A stretch of DNA of 64,000 bases, from the NCBI GenBank assembly GCA_017849455.1, contig JAFIGX010000010.1, positions 1-64,000 on the forward strand, read 5' to 3'. Shown in pieces: positions 51,984 through 61,414 of this stretch. Each line of letters begins with the position of its first letter. Within the stretch, counting starts at the first letter, position 1. This DNA is from Pseudobacter sp. (lineage in GTDB: Bacteria > Bacteroidota > Bacteroidia > Chitinophagales > Chitinophagaceae). The notes beneath the pieces were generated by a model that did not search any database, had not been told where the DNA came from, and saw only the letters and a list, made by a program, of their open reading frames with translations. A program made the position numbers and the translations under genes.

Positions 51984-54470
51984 TTAGGGAGCCATGTTGG
52001 CATCATTGTTCCGCTCTTCATTTTCTTTCTTGAATTCCAGCTTCCCGAATTTCCAGGTGAAGTTGATGCCGAAGGAACGGAAGGGGATCTTCCGCAAACT
52101 GTTCTGCGTGAAATTGGTGCCGAACAGTTCCAGCCGCTGGTTTACGTATTCATTGAAAGGATTGGTGGCCGTGAGGGCAATGCTGGCCTTTTTATTCCAG
52201 AACTGTTTACGCATGGCAATACTATACGAAGTAAAGGATGGGTACCTGCCCTGCACTTCATTTCTCGGCGAATTGAAATTGCCGAAGAACTCCGCTGCCA
52301 GGGTCGATGAGAACTGGTAGGTGGCATTCAGGTTCACCCGGTAATTGAAGCTGGTGCGGTCTGCACCCTTGTCCACCGCATTGATGATATGCCGGTGAAA
52401 AAAGAACAGGTTAGTGCGGAGCGCCAGTTTACCGGTAGGATGCAGGTCGGTGAAAATGTTCAGACCTGTATTATTCTCGGTGCCGATATTTTCCCTCGTG
52501 CTTACAGATACATTATAATATACTGAATCGCCCACTTTCAGCATGGGATAAAATTTCGTGTAAGGCTGAATATCCTGGCTGTTATGCCTGTAAAAAGCAG
52601 TGACCATCAGCGAGCCCAGGTTGCCGATATCCCTTGAATAGCCCAATTCGATCCGCTGGCCCAGTTCCGGTTGCAGATAAGGATTGCCGGCGCTGATATT
52701 GTTGGGATCGCTGGTATTGATGAAGGGGTTGAGGTCTTCATAATCCGGGCGCTCTATTCTTTTTGAGTAGCTCAGTTTGATGAGCTGCCTTTTTCCCAGT
52801 TTCCTGGACAGGAAAAGCGATGGCACAAGGGTATTGTATCCCGGCATTTTTACCTGCTCCTGTGCATTGGAGTAAAATGAATTCGTTTCAGTCCTTTCAT
52901 ACCGGCTGCCTGCTTTCACATCGAACAGGTCGCCGGCAGGGAAGGATGTCTCTGCGTAAACAGCGTATACTTTCTGGTGATAATTCAGCGCATTGGAAAG
53001 CGCGCTGTCGAATTTATAATTACGATCGGCCGGGGAAAATCCGTATACGGTGTTATGGCTGCTGATATCGAGGAACGTGGTCTTGGCGCCGAAACCCAAC
53101 TTGATATCGTTCGCCAGTGGTTGCGTATAATCAATGGCCACCTGCGTTTCATGCTCCCTGCCCGGGTTCCTGTTCCGGATGCCGTAGAACAGGGAATCCT
53201 TCGGCCTCAGCAGTTGTTCATTGCCGGTAGTGAGCGTAGCATTGTTGAAGCTTGAATTGACGGAAATCTCTAGTTCCTGGTCTTCTTTACTGAATGTCCT
53301 TTTATAGGTAAGGGAGGCGTCGATATTGTGCGAGCGGGATTTGCTGTTGGAATTATTGAGCGTCGATTTTCCGGAAAGGGTATTCCCGTTCATGTCCTTT
53401 GTATTCTGCCATTGTTCAACCACTCCTTTGTTGGAGTTGCCGAATTCATCGTAGTTGACACTGCCTGTGATACTGTTGTACTTCCTGATGGTCCAGTCGA
53501 ACCCGATACCGGTCTCGATCCCATGCCTTTTGAACCTGCTGCTGCCATCCTGCTCCAGGAAACTATTGGTTTTGGCGCTCGTGTCTACGGAAGTGCGTAA
53601 AGAATGGCTCGATGTGGTGACGGGCATTCTCGCATGCCCGCTGACGAAAGCAGTGACACCGAAATTATCTTTCCGGGCATTGAAATTGAAAGATCCGTTC
53701 TGTGCCCTTGTACCGGTAGTAAGGGAGATATTGCCGTTGATGCCCCTGGCCGTATTTTGTTTCAGGATGATATTGATGATGCCTCCCATTCCCTGTGCAT
53801 CGTATTTGGCTCCGGGGTTGGTTATGACTTCGATGCTCTTGATCTGGCTTGCAGGGATCGATTGCAGCACGTCGGCCATGCTTTTACCGAAAGCAGTGGA
53901 GGGCTTGCCATTGATCAGGAAACGGATGCCTGCACTTCCGGCGAGTTGAACATTGCCATCTACATCCACCGATACCTGCGGTATTTTTTTGAGGAGATCG
54001 GTGGCGACACCTCCCTGTGAGGTAAGATCCTTTTCTGCATTGAACACCATTTTGTCGATCTTATTCTCGATCAATCTCGACCGGGCGGTCACGGTAACGG
54101 CTTCCAGTGATTCCTGCGCCTTCTTCAGCACAATGGCAGGAATAGTTACCGTTTCATTGTTCTTACTGATAACGATTTGCGGGATGGTGAATGCTTTGTA
54201 CCCGATATATTCGATCAACAGTTTATAACTGCCGGGCATCATGCCGGTCACTGAGAATTTTCCTGATTTGCCGGAAGTGGCGCCATTGAGTGGTTTGGCG
54301 GCGCCTGTTGCCGTAACGGTGATAGTAGCATATTCAAGAGGAGCACCGGTAGCAGAATCGGTGACAATGCCATTGATCTTTGCATTGCCCCTGGCAGGAT
54401 CATTCTCCTGGGCTTGCATTGTATAAAAAGATAATATTCCAGCCAGGATGGTGCAGATCAGTTTTCTCAT
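51984..54470 (-). CDS. TonB-dependent-receptor-like outer-membrane beta-barrel protein
   Basis: An 828-aa outer-membrane protein: signal peptide (TILAGILSFYTMQAQ), carboxypeptidase-regulatory-like domain (INGIVTDSATGAPLEYATIT), plug (VDGNVQLAGSAGIRFLINGK, NPGAKYDAQGMGGIINIILK) and a large barrel of the 'outer membrane beta-barrel family' type, ending FGKLEFKKENEERNNDANMA. The end is polar rather than a terminal aromatic, with a short charged tail. It is shorter than SusC proteins and has no SusD partner, so it is a stand-alone transporter; the ligand is unknown. Convergent with the MacB operon. Confidence 0.88.
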   Translation of the reverse strand: MRKLICTILAGILSFYTMQAQENDPARGNAKINGIVTDSATGAPLEYATITVTATGAAKPLNGATSGKSGKFSVTGMMPGSYKLLIEYIGYKAFTIPQIVISKNNETVTIPAIVLKKAQESLEAVTVTARSRLIENKIDKMVFNAEKDLTSQGGVATDLLKKIPQVSVDVDGNVQLAGSAGIRFLINGKPSTAFGKSMADVLQSIPASQIKSIEVITNPGAKYDAQGMGGIINIILKQNTARGINGNISLTTGTRAQNGSFNFNARKDNFGVTAFVSGHARMPVTTSSHSLRTSVDTSAKTNSFLEQDGSSRFKRHGIETGIGFDWTIRKYNSITGSVNYDEFGNSNKGVVEQWQNTKDMNGNTLSGKSTLNNSNSKSRSHNIDASLTYKRTFSKEDQELEISVNSSFNNATLTTGNEQLLRPKDSLFYGIRNRNPGREHETQVAIDYTQPLANDIKLGFGAKTTFLDISSHNTVYGFSPADRNYKFDSALSNALNYHQKVYAVYAETSFPAGDLFDVKAGSRYERTETNSFYSNAQEQVKMPGYNTLVPSLFLSRKLGKRQLIKLSYSKRIERPDYEDLNPFINTSDPNNISAGNPYLQPELGQRIELGYSRDIGNLGSLMVTAFYRHNSQDIQPYTKFYPMLKVGDSVYYNVSVSTRENIGTENNTGLNIFTDLHPTGKLALRTNLFFFHRHIINAVDKGADRTSFNYRVNLNATYQFSSTLAAEFFGNFNSPRNEVQGRYPSFTSYSIAMRKQFWNKKASIALTATNPFNEYVNQRLELFGTNFTQNSLRKIPFRSFGINFTWKFGKLEFKKENEERNNDANMAP

Positions 54471-54591
54471 TCTTGCCCGTTAAGATTTGTGCTAAGGTAA
54501 AAGCAGAATCTGAAGAAAAATGGCAAAGAGTGGATGACCGGCAGCCGGTAGAAAACCATAGTATAGGAACAGCCAACGTACGTAAGTATTT

Positions 54592-54972
54592 TCAGGCGGT
54601 CACTGGTTCTTTTTGCCTGATCTTTTTCTGATGCATGGCGCCCCAATCATGCAGCGCACGGACCACTCCTTCCAGCGTGTCCGCATAATCGGTCACCTCA
54701 TATTCGACGATCACCGGTGTTGAATCGGCATGAACGATCCTTCTGACGAACCCGTTCAACTCGAGGTCTTTCAGTTCATTCGACAGAACGCGTGCGGAGA
54801 TCCCTTTCAGGGTACGCTGCAGTTCATTGAACCGCTTGTTATTTTCAGACAGTGCGATGATGATGCGGAGTTTCCATTTTCCTCCGATCACGTAAAGGGC
54901 ATCCCCAACAGCACCCAACCTTGAATTGCACTCGTTCCTGGAAAGCACGGTCCTTTTATGTTTAAAGCTCAT
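54592..54972 (-). CDS. HxlR-family transcriptional regulator
   Basis: A 126-aa winged-helix regulator. It has the family N-terminal Cys (SRNECNSRLGAV), then DALYVIGGKWKLRIIIALSE, KRFNELQRTLKGISARVLSN (recognition helix) and VEYEVTDYADTLEGVVRALH. It diverges from an azoreductase gene, with palindromic sites in the 180-bp gap. In Bacillus subtilis the HxlR-type protein YodB uses its conserved Cys to sense quinones and represses an azoreductase gene; the same pairing suggests a quinone or electrophile response here (inferred). Confidence 0.92.
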   Translation of the reverse strand: MSFKHKRTVLSRNECNSRLGAVGDALYVIGGKWKLRIIIALSENNKRFNELQRTLKGISARVLSNELKDLELNGFVRRIVHADSTPVIVEYEVTDYADTLEGVVRALHDWGAMHQKKIRQKEPVTA

Positions 54973-54989
54973 AAGAAATGTATTTAACT

Positions 54990-55045
54990 AACCTGAAGGT
55001 TACTACTAACCTTTAGTATACTACTAATAAATTATTAGTAAAGGT
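54990..55045. promoter_or_regulatory. Operator candidates between hxlR-type gene and azoR
   Basis: A near-perfect palindrome TACTAATAA-A-TTATTAGTA (55022-55040, 9-bp arms) sits inside a larger inverted repeat ACCTTTA (55009-55015) / TAAAGGT (55039-55045). A second site AACCT-GA-AGGTT lies at 54990-55001. Together they suit binding of dimeric HxlR protein at both promoters. Confidence 0.6.
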
Positions 55046-55152
55046 AAATAATTTTACATCATCGAACCAGGCAGCAATGGAATACGCGCGGTCCTTCCTG
55101 CAGATGGTTTCATTCAATCATTTATTTAATCATTGAAAATTGAAGAAAGAAA

Positions 55153-55755
55153 ATGAAAAAGATCTTGCATATCACTTCCAGTCCGCGGGGCGAAGATTCC
55201 AATAGTACCCGGTTGGGGCGAAGGATCATTGAAAAATTGCGCAACCAATATCCAGGAAGTACTGTTACGGTGAACGACCTTGTGGAGAACGATTATGAAC
55301 ACCTGCAAATTGAACAGATCGGTGCATTTAAGATACCGCCGGAAGATCAAACATCCGCACAACGGGCGGCACTCCGCGTTTCGGACCACACGGTGGAGGA
55401 ACTGCTGGATGCCGATATTATCGTGATCAGCTTTCCGTTGTATAATTTCAACATCCCATCTTCCCTGAAAGCATGGATAGACCATGCCGTACGGCCCGGT
55501 ATGACTTTTACTTACGCGACCGGCCGGCCCGAAGGGTTGCTGAAAGGCAAAAAAGTGTACCTGGCCATGGCGGCGAATGGCGTTTATTCCGATGGGCCTA
55601 TGAAGCCATTCAATTTTGCAGAGCCTTATCTCCGTTATATTCTCGGTTTTGTTGGATTAACGGATATCACTTTATTCAGGATCGAAGGAAGCGGAATACC
55701 GGGTGTCATGGAAACGGCCACTGAAAAAGGATTGCAGAGCGTAGAGATAGGGTAG
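55153..55755 (+). CDS. azoR: FMN-dependent NADH-azoreductase
   Basis: A 200-aa flavodoxin-fold oxidoreductase (E. coli AzoR is 201 aa). FMN phosphate loop near SSPRGEDSNSTRLGRRIIEK, flavin-binding FPLYNFNIPSSLKAWIDHAV (family-diagnostic PLYNFxxPxxLKxWxD) and VRPGMTFTYATG, plus AANGVYSDGPM. It reduces quinones or azo dyes by two-electron transfer and so protects against electrophiles. Divergent from the HxlR-type regulator, which probably controls it. The next gene starts 6 bp downstream. Confidence 0.93.
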   Translation: MKKILHITSSPRGEDSNSTRLGRRIIEKLRNQYPGSTVTVNDLVENDYEHLQIEQIGAFKIPPEDQTSAQRAALRVSDHTVEELLDADIIVISFPLYNFNIPSSLKAWIDHAVRPGMTFTYATGRPEGLLKGKKVYLAMAANGVYSDGPMKPFNFAEPYLRYILGFVGLTDITLFRIEGSGIPGVMETATEKGLQSVEIG

Positions 55756-55761
55756 TGAAAT

Positions 55762-57138
55762 TTGTCCGGCCAAATTATATATTTGTATGTAATTAATAAC
55801 CGGTTCATTCTCAAACCTTCTTTATATCATCTTACGGGATTGCTGATTTTTATAGCGGTCCTGGCGCTCCGCGTTTCCATCGACAGCCGGCTGGAAGCTC
55901 GATATCCCGGCGACCTTCGTAATCGTGTAGTGGGCGCAAGACTGATCGAAGATGGTATCTCTCCCTATTTCTATAAATGGAAGAAGGCCGACGGAATACG
56001 TTATTATGATCCGGCCGCCTTCGATTCACTCAAAGTATCGAATATCACCGCCAGTCCTTTTTTTCTTCATCTGCTGCGGCCAGTGGCCGACTGGCCGCAG
56101 CGGACCATTTCCCGTTTCTGGCTGGCGGCTGAATACCTGTTTTTCCTGCTCACTGTTGGCATCGCCCTGCTGCTGGCCCGCAACCGTCAGCAGCAGTTGG
56201 CTGTTGCCATTACCGCAATCCTATTCCTGTTTACCGAATCATGGAAGAGCCATATTATGGCCGGACAGATGTATCTTCTTGTCCCCTGCCTGGCCATATT
56301 GTTTTATTATTTCCTTACGAGGCAGAATAATATCGGAGGAGCATTGGCCGCAGGCGTTATTGCCGCAACACTTGTGCTGGTCCGATTCAATACCATTCTT
56401 TTCTTCTTTCCTTTTTTACCGTTGATCAATCGTTATTCAAGATCATTCCTGGTAGCGTTTGCCGTTCCGGTGATCTTGTTATTCGTTGGTACGGTCATCG
56501 ATAAACAGGAAAGGAATTTATGGCTGGATTACAAAGAAAGCGTTGCCCAGCAAATAAAAGTTCACCAGGACCTTGGCCCTGCATTCCGGCAGAATGAACC
56601 CGATCCCTGTTATCGCTATTGGGAAGGTTGGGATATGGAGGAGGTCGGTAAGAGCGAGCGCGACCATCCAGCCAATATTTATTCTGAGAACGGGAATGTA
56701 TTTGTGCTGGTCCGGCACTTACTGCATCTGAAAATATCACCGGGCCTGCTTACTATGCTGAGTGCGGGTTTGATGGCACTGATCGTATTCACCTGGGCAA
56801 TGATCAGCAGGAAAAGAACAACGATCATCACACCTGTCAATATCGCCATCGGAGGTTTTTGTTTGTACATGATCTCCGATCTGTTCTCACCTGTCTACCG
56901 CCACCAGTATTACACGGTGCAATGGCTATTTCCCTTATTGCTGATCGCTGCCGGTTTCAAGCGGTCTTTTAAATGGATGTACCTCCTGTTGTTGTTGGGC
57001 ATTGGACTGAACATGTTGAATACAGACCTTATGAAAATGGAGCATACGATGGGGGAATACCTATTGCTCTTTACCTGTTTATTATTTTCTTTTTCAGGTT
57101 TGGAGGAGCGCCCATTGCAACTGATGGGGAAAAAATAA
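55762..57138 (+). CDS. Polytopic membrane protein, GT87/DUF2029-like
   Basis: A protein of about 450 aa with roughly ten transmembrane helices (for example LLIFIAVLALRVSI, LAAEYLFFLLTVGIALLLAR, LLTMLSAGLMALIVFTWAMI, WLFPLLLIAAGF). The first periplasmic loop (GDLRNRVVGARLIEDGISPY) and the overall layout resemble DUF2029/GT87 polyprenyl-phosphate-dependent mannosyltransferases, which have an acidic catalytic loop after the first helix; here D(x)RNR-VGARLIEDG fits loosely. The start is uncertain: the frame has only non-ATG starts (TTG 55762 and nearby). Function is inferred at family level only. It lies 6 bp after azoR and may be read from its promoter. Confidence 0.6.
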   Translation: MSGQIIYLYVINNRFILKPSLYHLTGLLIFIAVLALRVSIDSRLEARYPGDLRNRVVGARLIEDGISPYFYKWKKADGIRYYDPAAFDSLKVSNITASPFFLHLLRPVADWPQRTISRFWLAAEYLFFLLTVGIALLLARNRQQQLAVAITAILFLFTESWKSHIMAGQMYLLVPCLAILFYYFLTRQNNIGGALAAGVIAATLVLVRFNTILFFFPFLPLINRYSRSFLVAFAVPVILLFVGTVIDKQERNLWLDYKESVAQQIKVHQDLGPAFRQNEPDPCYRYWEGWDMEEVGKSERDHPANIYSENGNVFVLVRHLLHLKISPGLLTMLSAGLMALIVFTWAMISRKRTTIITPVNIAIGGFCLYMISDLFSPVYRHQYYTVQWLFPLLLIAAGFKRSFKWMYLLLLLGIGLNMLNTDLMKMEHTMGEYLLLFTCLLFSFSGLEERPLQLMGKK

Positions 57139-57155
57139 ATGGGAATCGACAATTT

Positions 57156-60100
57156 TTAAAACAATGAAAGCTGGTCCTCATTCTTATTATTTGGTTTGGC
57201 CTTATTGACGGGCTTCACTACTTCTATCATTTCCGCAGGAATTTCATTGACAAAGCGGGAGATGGTTTGTTTTTCTTCCTTACCATATATGACCCTTTTG
57301 GCAGACCAGGTAATATTCAGCTCATCTTTTGCCCTGGTCATTGCCACATAAAATAATCTCCGTTCTTCTTCAGGGTCGGTATCTTTTCTGCCGGAAGGTG
57401 TGATGCCTTCTTCGGCGCCGGCAATGAACACTACCGGAAATTCAAGCCCTTTCGCAGCATGGAATGTAAGCAGGCGGATACCATAGGTTTGGTCACGACC
57501 GGTGTCTGTATAGGCATTGAGCGAATTGTCTTCCAGAAATCCCCTTACATCCGTTGCTTCCTTTCCGAGCGTGAGGATGGTTTCTTTTTTCAGCAATTGT
57601 TCATCCGTGAGTTGATGATCGGGCAGGTAGCGATCGAATATTGCCGATAAAATACCTTCTACTCCGTTATTCGCTATCACATCTGTCATCTGTGCGTGGA
57701 ATTGCTTCCACTGAATGAAACTTTCGGCCGAACGGTTGCTGACTGCCTCCGGCATACTTTGCCGCCATTCCAGTTTGTTCTTATGTAAATTGGACAGGAA
57801 TGCGTTGATCTCATTTTTCTCCCACCCCAGGAAGCGCAGGACGCCGCGTAGGGCTACTACATCATGGAGGTTTTCATGGAGCTTGAGCATATCTGCGATC
57901 AATGTAAAAGGGGACTGTCTGAGGAAACTGGTGGCATCTGCCAGTTGAACAGGAATGCCCGATCTTTTAAAATGCGTCAACAGCTCTCGCCCTACCTGAT
58001 GAGTTCTGTACAGTACCGCAATATCGGAAAACGCATGATTGCCGGTAAATGCTTCACCGCCGGTGAGGAGATGTAGTCCCCCTACGTGCTTTTCTATTTC
58101 CCGGATCATATATTTTGCTTCCAGCTCTGTGCCGGGTGCTTCATATAATTTGATGCGGGCGCCCTGCTGACGGGTGCCTTTCAATTGCACTTCACTTTTA
58201 AGGGTATTATGCTGTATCAACTGCCCGGCGGCCTCCAGTATATTGAGCGTGCAACGATAATTATCCGTGAGGCCGATAGGCGTTGCTTTGAAATCATTCA
58301 CGAAGCGGAAGAAAAGATTTACATCCGATCCGCGAAACCCATAAATGGCCTGGTTGGGATCGCCAATGGCCAAAATGTTTTTGCCGGCGCCCACCAATTG
58401 CAGGAACTCATATTGAAGGGCATTGATATCCTGGAACTCATCGACAGCGATCGTCTTTAGCTTACTGCGGACGGATTCCAGTACAGCAGGTTCCTTTTTC
58501 CATAAGGCCACAAGCTGATTCAGTATGTCGGACAGGTCGATAGCTCCCTGGCTTTGCGCATACTCCCGGTAACGCGCGGCATAGTGGCTGATGCTATCGA
58601 AACCGTTTTTGTCGCCCGATTCAAAGGAATGGCCAAGCTCTTCCACCAATTTTTTATGTTCGCTATCTTTCAATTCCGGGAACAGGAAGGGGATGATGGC
58701 CATCCTGCTTTCTTCATCGTATACCGTTTGTATGGCAGGGAATTGTTGCTGTAACATACGATAGGCGACTGCATGAAAAGTGCCCACCTGTATACCGCTG
58801 ACCGGTTCATTCAATGTATGCGCCAGCCGCTCCTTGAGCTCCTGTGCGGCTTTATTCGTGAACGTGATGGCAAGGACCTTATCAGCGCTGGCTTGAGCCG
58901 TTTTCAGTTGATGCCCGATCCATTGAATCAGTGTATTAGTCTTTCCGGTACCTGGCCCTGCCTGTACCAGTACGGCCCCTGAGATCGTTTCTTTCACGCT
59001 GGCCTGTGCTTCATTGAGGGCTACCGGGGTGAAAATGTTTTTTTCTTTCTGCATGGCGGCCTCTGCAAACCGTTGCCTGTCGGTGGAGGTGACCGTTCTT
59101 TTATTCATCTTCTTTACGTCCTGGTCGCCCAGCAGGTACATCTGCCCGGTCATTTTGCTCAGCTCACCTTCATGAAAGATCTTGATCACACCATAGAGTC
59201 CATCATAACCGGCTATGGGATGCACTTCCTGTTCGCGCATGCGACGGATAGCCTCTGCCAGCACAGGTCCTCCCAGTTTCTGGATGTCCTCTACCGGTAC
59301 TTCCTTCAGCAATGAGAACTCATTACCGAAGCTGGATATGGCTTGCTGAAAGGCTTGTGTTACGGCCTTGCTTCCTGTTCCCGCACCTTTTATCTCCGCC
59401 AGTATTTCGGGTAAGGGAATGATATGATCGAACCCTGCTGCACCTGCCGGTTTTTGCGGCGCTTCACGGTCTATCAGTTTTTTCACGCGATGCAGAACCC
59501 CAATGGTGAGTGGTTGTCCGCATCGCGGACAGATATTATTATATTTCAGTGATTCCTCAGGTTCGAGGGATATTTCACAATTGCGATGACCATCGTGATG
59601 ATATTTCCCTTCTTCGGGGAAAAATTCGTATGTACCCAAAAATCCTTTTTGTGTTTTCAACGCTTCAAAGAGCGCTTCATAGCTGAGCGCCGTATCGAAA
59701 AGATTGACTTCCCTTCCTAATTTTTGGGGAGAATGGGCATCGGAGTTCGAGATCAGGGTGAAGCGATCGAGTGCGCTCCATTGCCAGTTCATGGCCGGAT
59801 CGCTCGACAGCCCGGTCTCGATAGCGAAGATATGATGGCTCAGATCGCGGAAGCATTCATCGATACTATCATAACCACCTTTTGAACCAAGTGTGGAGAA
59901 CCAGGGCGTCCATACATGTGCCGGTATCAGGTAAGACTGGGAAGAAGATCCCAGTACGATCTCCAGCAGGTCTCTCGATGGCAGGCCCAGGATAGGCCGC
60001 CCGTCTGCTTCCAGGTTCCCGATGCTTGATAATTTAGCATTGATGCGTGCTACCGTATCGAAGTCGGGCGCATATACGAGATTGTGATTTTTTCTCACCT

Positions 60101-60404
60101 TATCACCGTACTTATAAATGGAGCTGATCTCCGTGGTCAGACAAAACCGTACATCGATATCATGCACTTTCATTCCGGGGATCGCTGTTTGTTGGGGAGG
60201 GTTCTTCAGCCGGAAGAACCCATTCCCGTCGGGTTCCAGTTTTTCCTTTAGTTCCCTGAACCATAATGGGTGCGTGAAATCACCTGTGCCTACGATATTG
60301 ATCCCTTTTATTTGCGCCCACTGGTAAAGTGATTCCAGGTTGAGGTCTTTGCTGGTGGCTCTCGAGTAGTGGGAGTGGATATGAAGGTCGGCTTTATAGA
60401 GCAT
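57156..60404 (-). CDS. EndoQ-like PHP nuclease fused to UvrD/Rep-type helicase
   Basis: A 1082-aa DNA-repair-type fusion. Residues 1-~400 are EndoQ-like: PHP motif ADLHIHSHYSRATSKDLNLE, IVGTGDFTHPLWFRELKEKL, and a zinc ribbon with HRNCEISL, NICPRCGQPLTIGVLHRVKK. EndoQ nicks DNA 5' of deaminated bases such as uracil and hypoxanthine. Residues ~440-1065 are an SF1A helicase: Walker A QAGPGTGKTNTLIQW (about 480-490), TFTNKAAQELKERL, Walker B IAVDEFQDINALQYEFLQ, NYRCTLNILEAAGQL, LLTFHAAKGLEFPVVFIAGA and RRLFYVAMTRAKDEL. The last five residues, QLSLF, match the consensus sliding-clamp-binding pentapeptide. Nicking plus unwinding at the clamp would make a compact repair machine for deaminated DNA; the coupling is inferred. 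Confidence 0.9.
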   Translation of the reverse strand: MLYKADLHIHSHYSRATSKDLNLESLYQWAQIKGINIVGTGDFTHPLWFRELKEKLEPDGNGFFRLKNPPQQTAIPGMKVHDIDVRFCLTTEISSIYKYGDKVRKNHNLVYAPDFDTVARINAKLSSIGNLEADGRPILGLPSRDLLEIVLGSSSQSYLIPAHVWTPWFSTLGSKGGYDSIDECFRDLSHHIFAIETGLSSDPAMNWQWSALDRFTLISNSDAHSPQKLGREVNLFDTALSYEALFEALKTQKGFLGTYEFFPEEGKYHHDGHRNCEISLEPEESLKYNNICPRCGQPLTIGVLHRVKKLIDREAPQKPAGAAGFDHIIPLPEILAEIKGAGTGSKAVTQAFQQAISSFGNEFSLLKEVPVEDIQKLGGPVLAEAIRRMREQEVHPIAGYDGLYGVIKIFHEGELSKMTGQMYLLGDQDVKKMNKRTVTSTDRQRFAEAAMQKEKNIFTPVALNEAQASVKETISGAVLVQAGPGTGKTNTLIQWIGHQLKTAQASADKVLAITFTNKAAQELKERLAHTLNEPVSGIQVGTFHAVAYRMLQQQFPAIQTVYDEESRMAIIPFLFPELKDSEHKKLVEELGHSFESGDKNGFDSISHYAARYREYAQSQGAIDLSDILNQLVALWKKEPAVLESVRSKLKTIAVDEFQDINALQYEFLQLVGAGKNILAIGDPNQAIYGFRGSDVNLFFRFVNDFKATPIGLTDNYRCTLNILEAAGQLIQHNTLKSEVQLKGTRQQGARIKLYEAPGTELEAKYMIREIEKHVGGLHLLTGGEAFTGNHAFSDIAVLYRTHQVGRELLTHFKRSGIPVQLADATSFLRQSPFTLIADMLKLHENLHDVVALRGVLRFLGWEKNEINAFLSNLHKNKLEWRQSMPEAVSNRSAESFIQWKQFHAQMTDVIANNGVEGILSAIFDRYLPDHQLTDEQLLKKETILTLGKEATDVRGFLEDNSLNAYTDTGRDQTYGIRLLTFHAAKGLEFPVVFIAGAEEGITPSGRKDTDPEEERRLFYVAMTRAKDELNITWSAKRVIYGKEEKQTISRFVNEIPAEMIEVVKPVNKAKPNNKNEDQLSLF

Positions 60405-60740
60405 CGGAGGATGGTTTAGCTTTAAAGGTAGAATTAGTTTTAATATGAATGGACTTCCGTATACGTAAAAAATATATATACAATCCCCGTCAAACCAGGC
60501 GGGGATTTTTATTAGTAAGTTCTTGCGCTCAGCTTATGAGCCTCTTACGATAGTTGCTTCAGGTATCCACGGTAACGAACTATTTCATAATATTGACCTC
60601 ATGAAAAGATTTCAGATATAATTATTTTTTCATGCCTTTGGGCATTATTGGGTTCGCCATTTACCTTGAGCATGCTATACTGCCTTATCACTTATCCTCC
60701 TTTAACTTAATTTACAAGCAAAACAGGTTGATGCAGGCCA
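60405..60740. other. Divergent gap between helicase fusion and sigma factor
   Basis: 336 bp without a gene. It contains a terminator-like hairpin (60482-60510, listed separately) that belongs to neither divergent neighbour. I found no exact TAnnTTTG promoter. Confidence 0.4.
60482..60510 (+). terminator. Orphan intrinsic terminator hairpin
   Basis: AATCCCCG (60482-60489) pairs perfectly with CGGGGATT (60500-60507), followed by TTTATT. It lies upstream of both divergent genes, so it ends either a small RNA or a gene that has been lost. The minus-strand side also has a TATATATATTTTTT tail. Confidence 0.55.
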
Positions 60741-61370
60741 TTGGATAATACAAGTATATATAACCAAAAAGAACTGCTGCTGAAAATAGCATCGGGCGAC
60801 CGGGATGCATTTCACCAGCTCTATGACCGCTATAATACCCCCCTATACAACACTGTCAGGAAATATATTGCGGAGGAAGATACTTCCGTCGATCTCGTGC
60901 AGCAGGTCTTTATCACAATCTGGGAAAGAAGACGAACACTGCCTGACCTGGAAGGTTTTGATGATTACATTTTTAAAATAGCGCTCAACAGTGTCAGGCG
61001 CTACTTCAGGGTACTGCAGCGGCAGGCCAGGGTGGACAGGAATTTTACTTCGGAAATGGACAATTCGGTTTCAGATCCTGCAGAACTTGCTGAGCTCAAT
61101 GAGTACATGCGGCTCTGGAACAAGGCCGTAGAAGACTTGCCGGAACAGCAGCAGCTCGTTTACCGGATGGTGGAATTGCAAGGATACACCACCGGTGAAG
61201 TAAGTGGAGCATTGGACATTTCCAAAGCAACTGCCAAAAAACACCTGGAACTTTCCCGTCGGGCAGTTCGCCGGGCGATCATGAACAGCATCGGGGAAAA
61301 TGGCGGAGATCCGGCAAACGGACTGGTATTGCTGGTATTGATGATCAGCCTAAAAATATTTTCCGATTGA
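60741..61370 (+). CDS. ECF-family RNA polymerase sigma factor
   Basis: A 209-aa sigma-70 factor of the ECF type. Region 2 spans DAFHQLYDRYNTPLYNTVRK and VDLVQQVFITIWERRRTLPD (core RNAP contact and -10 recognition); region 4 is LPEQQQLVYRMVELQGYTTG then EVSGALDISKATAKKHLELS. The hydrophobic end (LVLLVLMISLKIFSD) recurs in Chitinophaga-type ECF factors. The start is TTG 60741, as no in-frame ATG lies nearby; the match to region 2 begins soon after. It overlaps the FecR gene region and, with it and an STN-SusC, forms a trans-envelope signalling set for glycan uptake. Confidence 0.9.
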   Translation: MDNTSIYNQKELLLKIASGDRDAFHQLYDRYNTPLYNTVRKYIAEEDTSVDLVQQVFITIWERRRTLPDLEGFDDYIFKIALNSVRRYFRVLQRQARVDRNFTSEMDNSVSDPAELAELNEYMRLWNKAVEDLPEQQQLVYRMVELQGYTTGEVSGALDISKATAKKHLELSRRAVRRAIMNSIGENGGDPANGLVLLVLMISLKIFSD

Positions 61371-61414
61371 TTACGCCGATTCGTTTCGGCACGACTGTAT
61401 TAATAAGTACAGCA

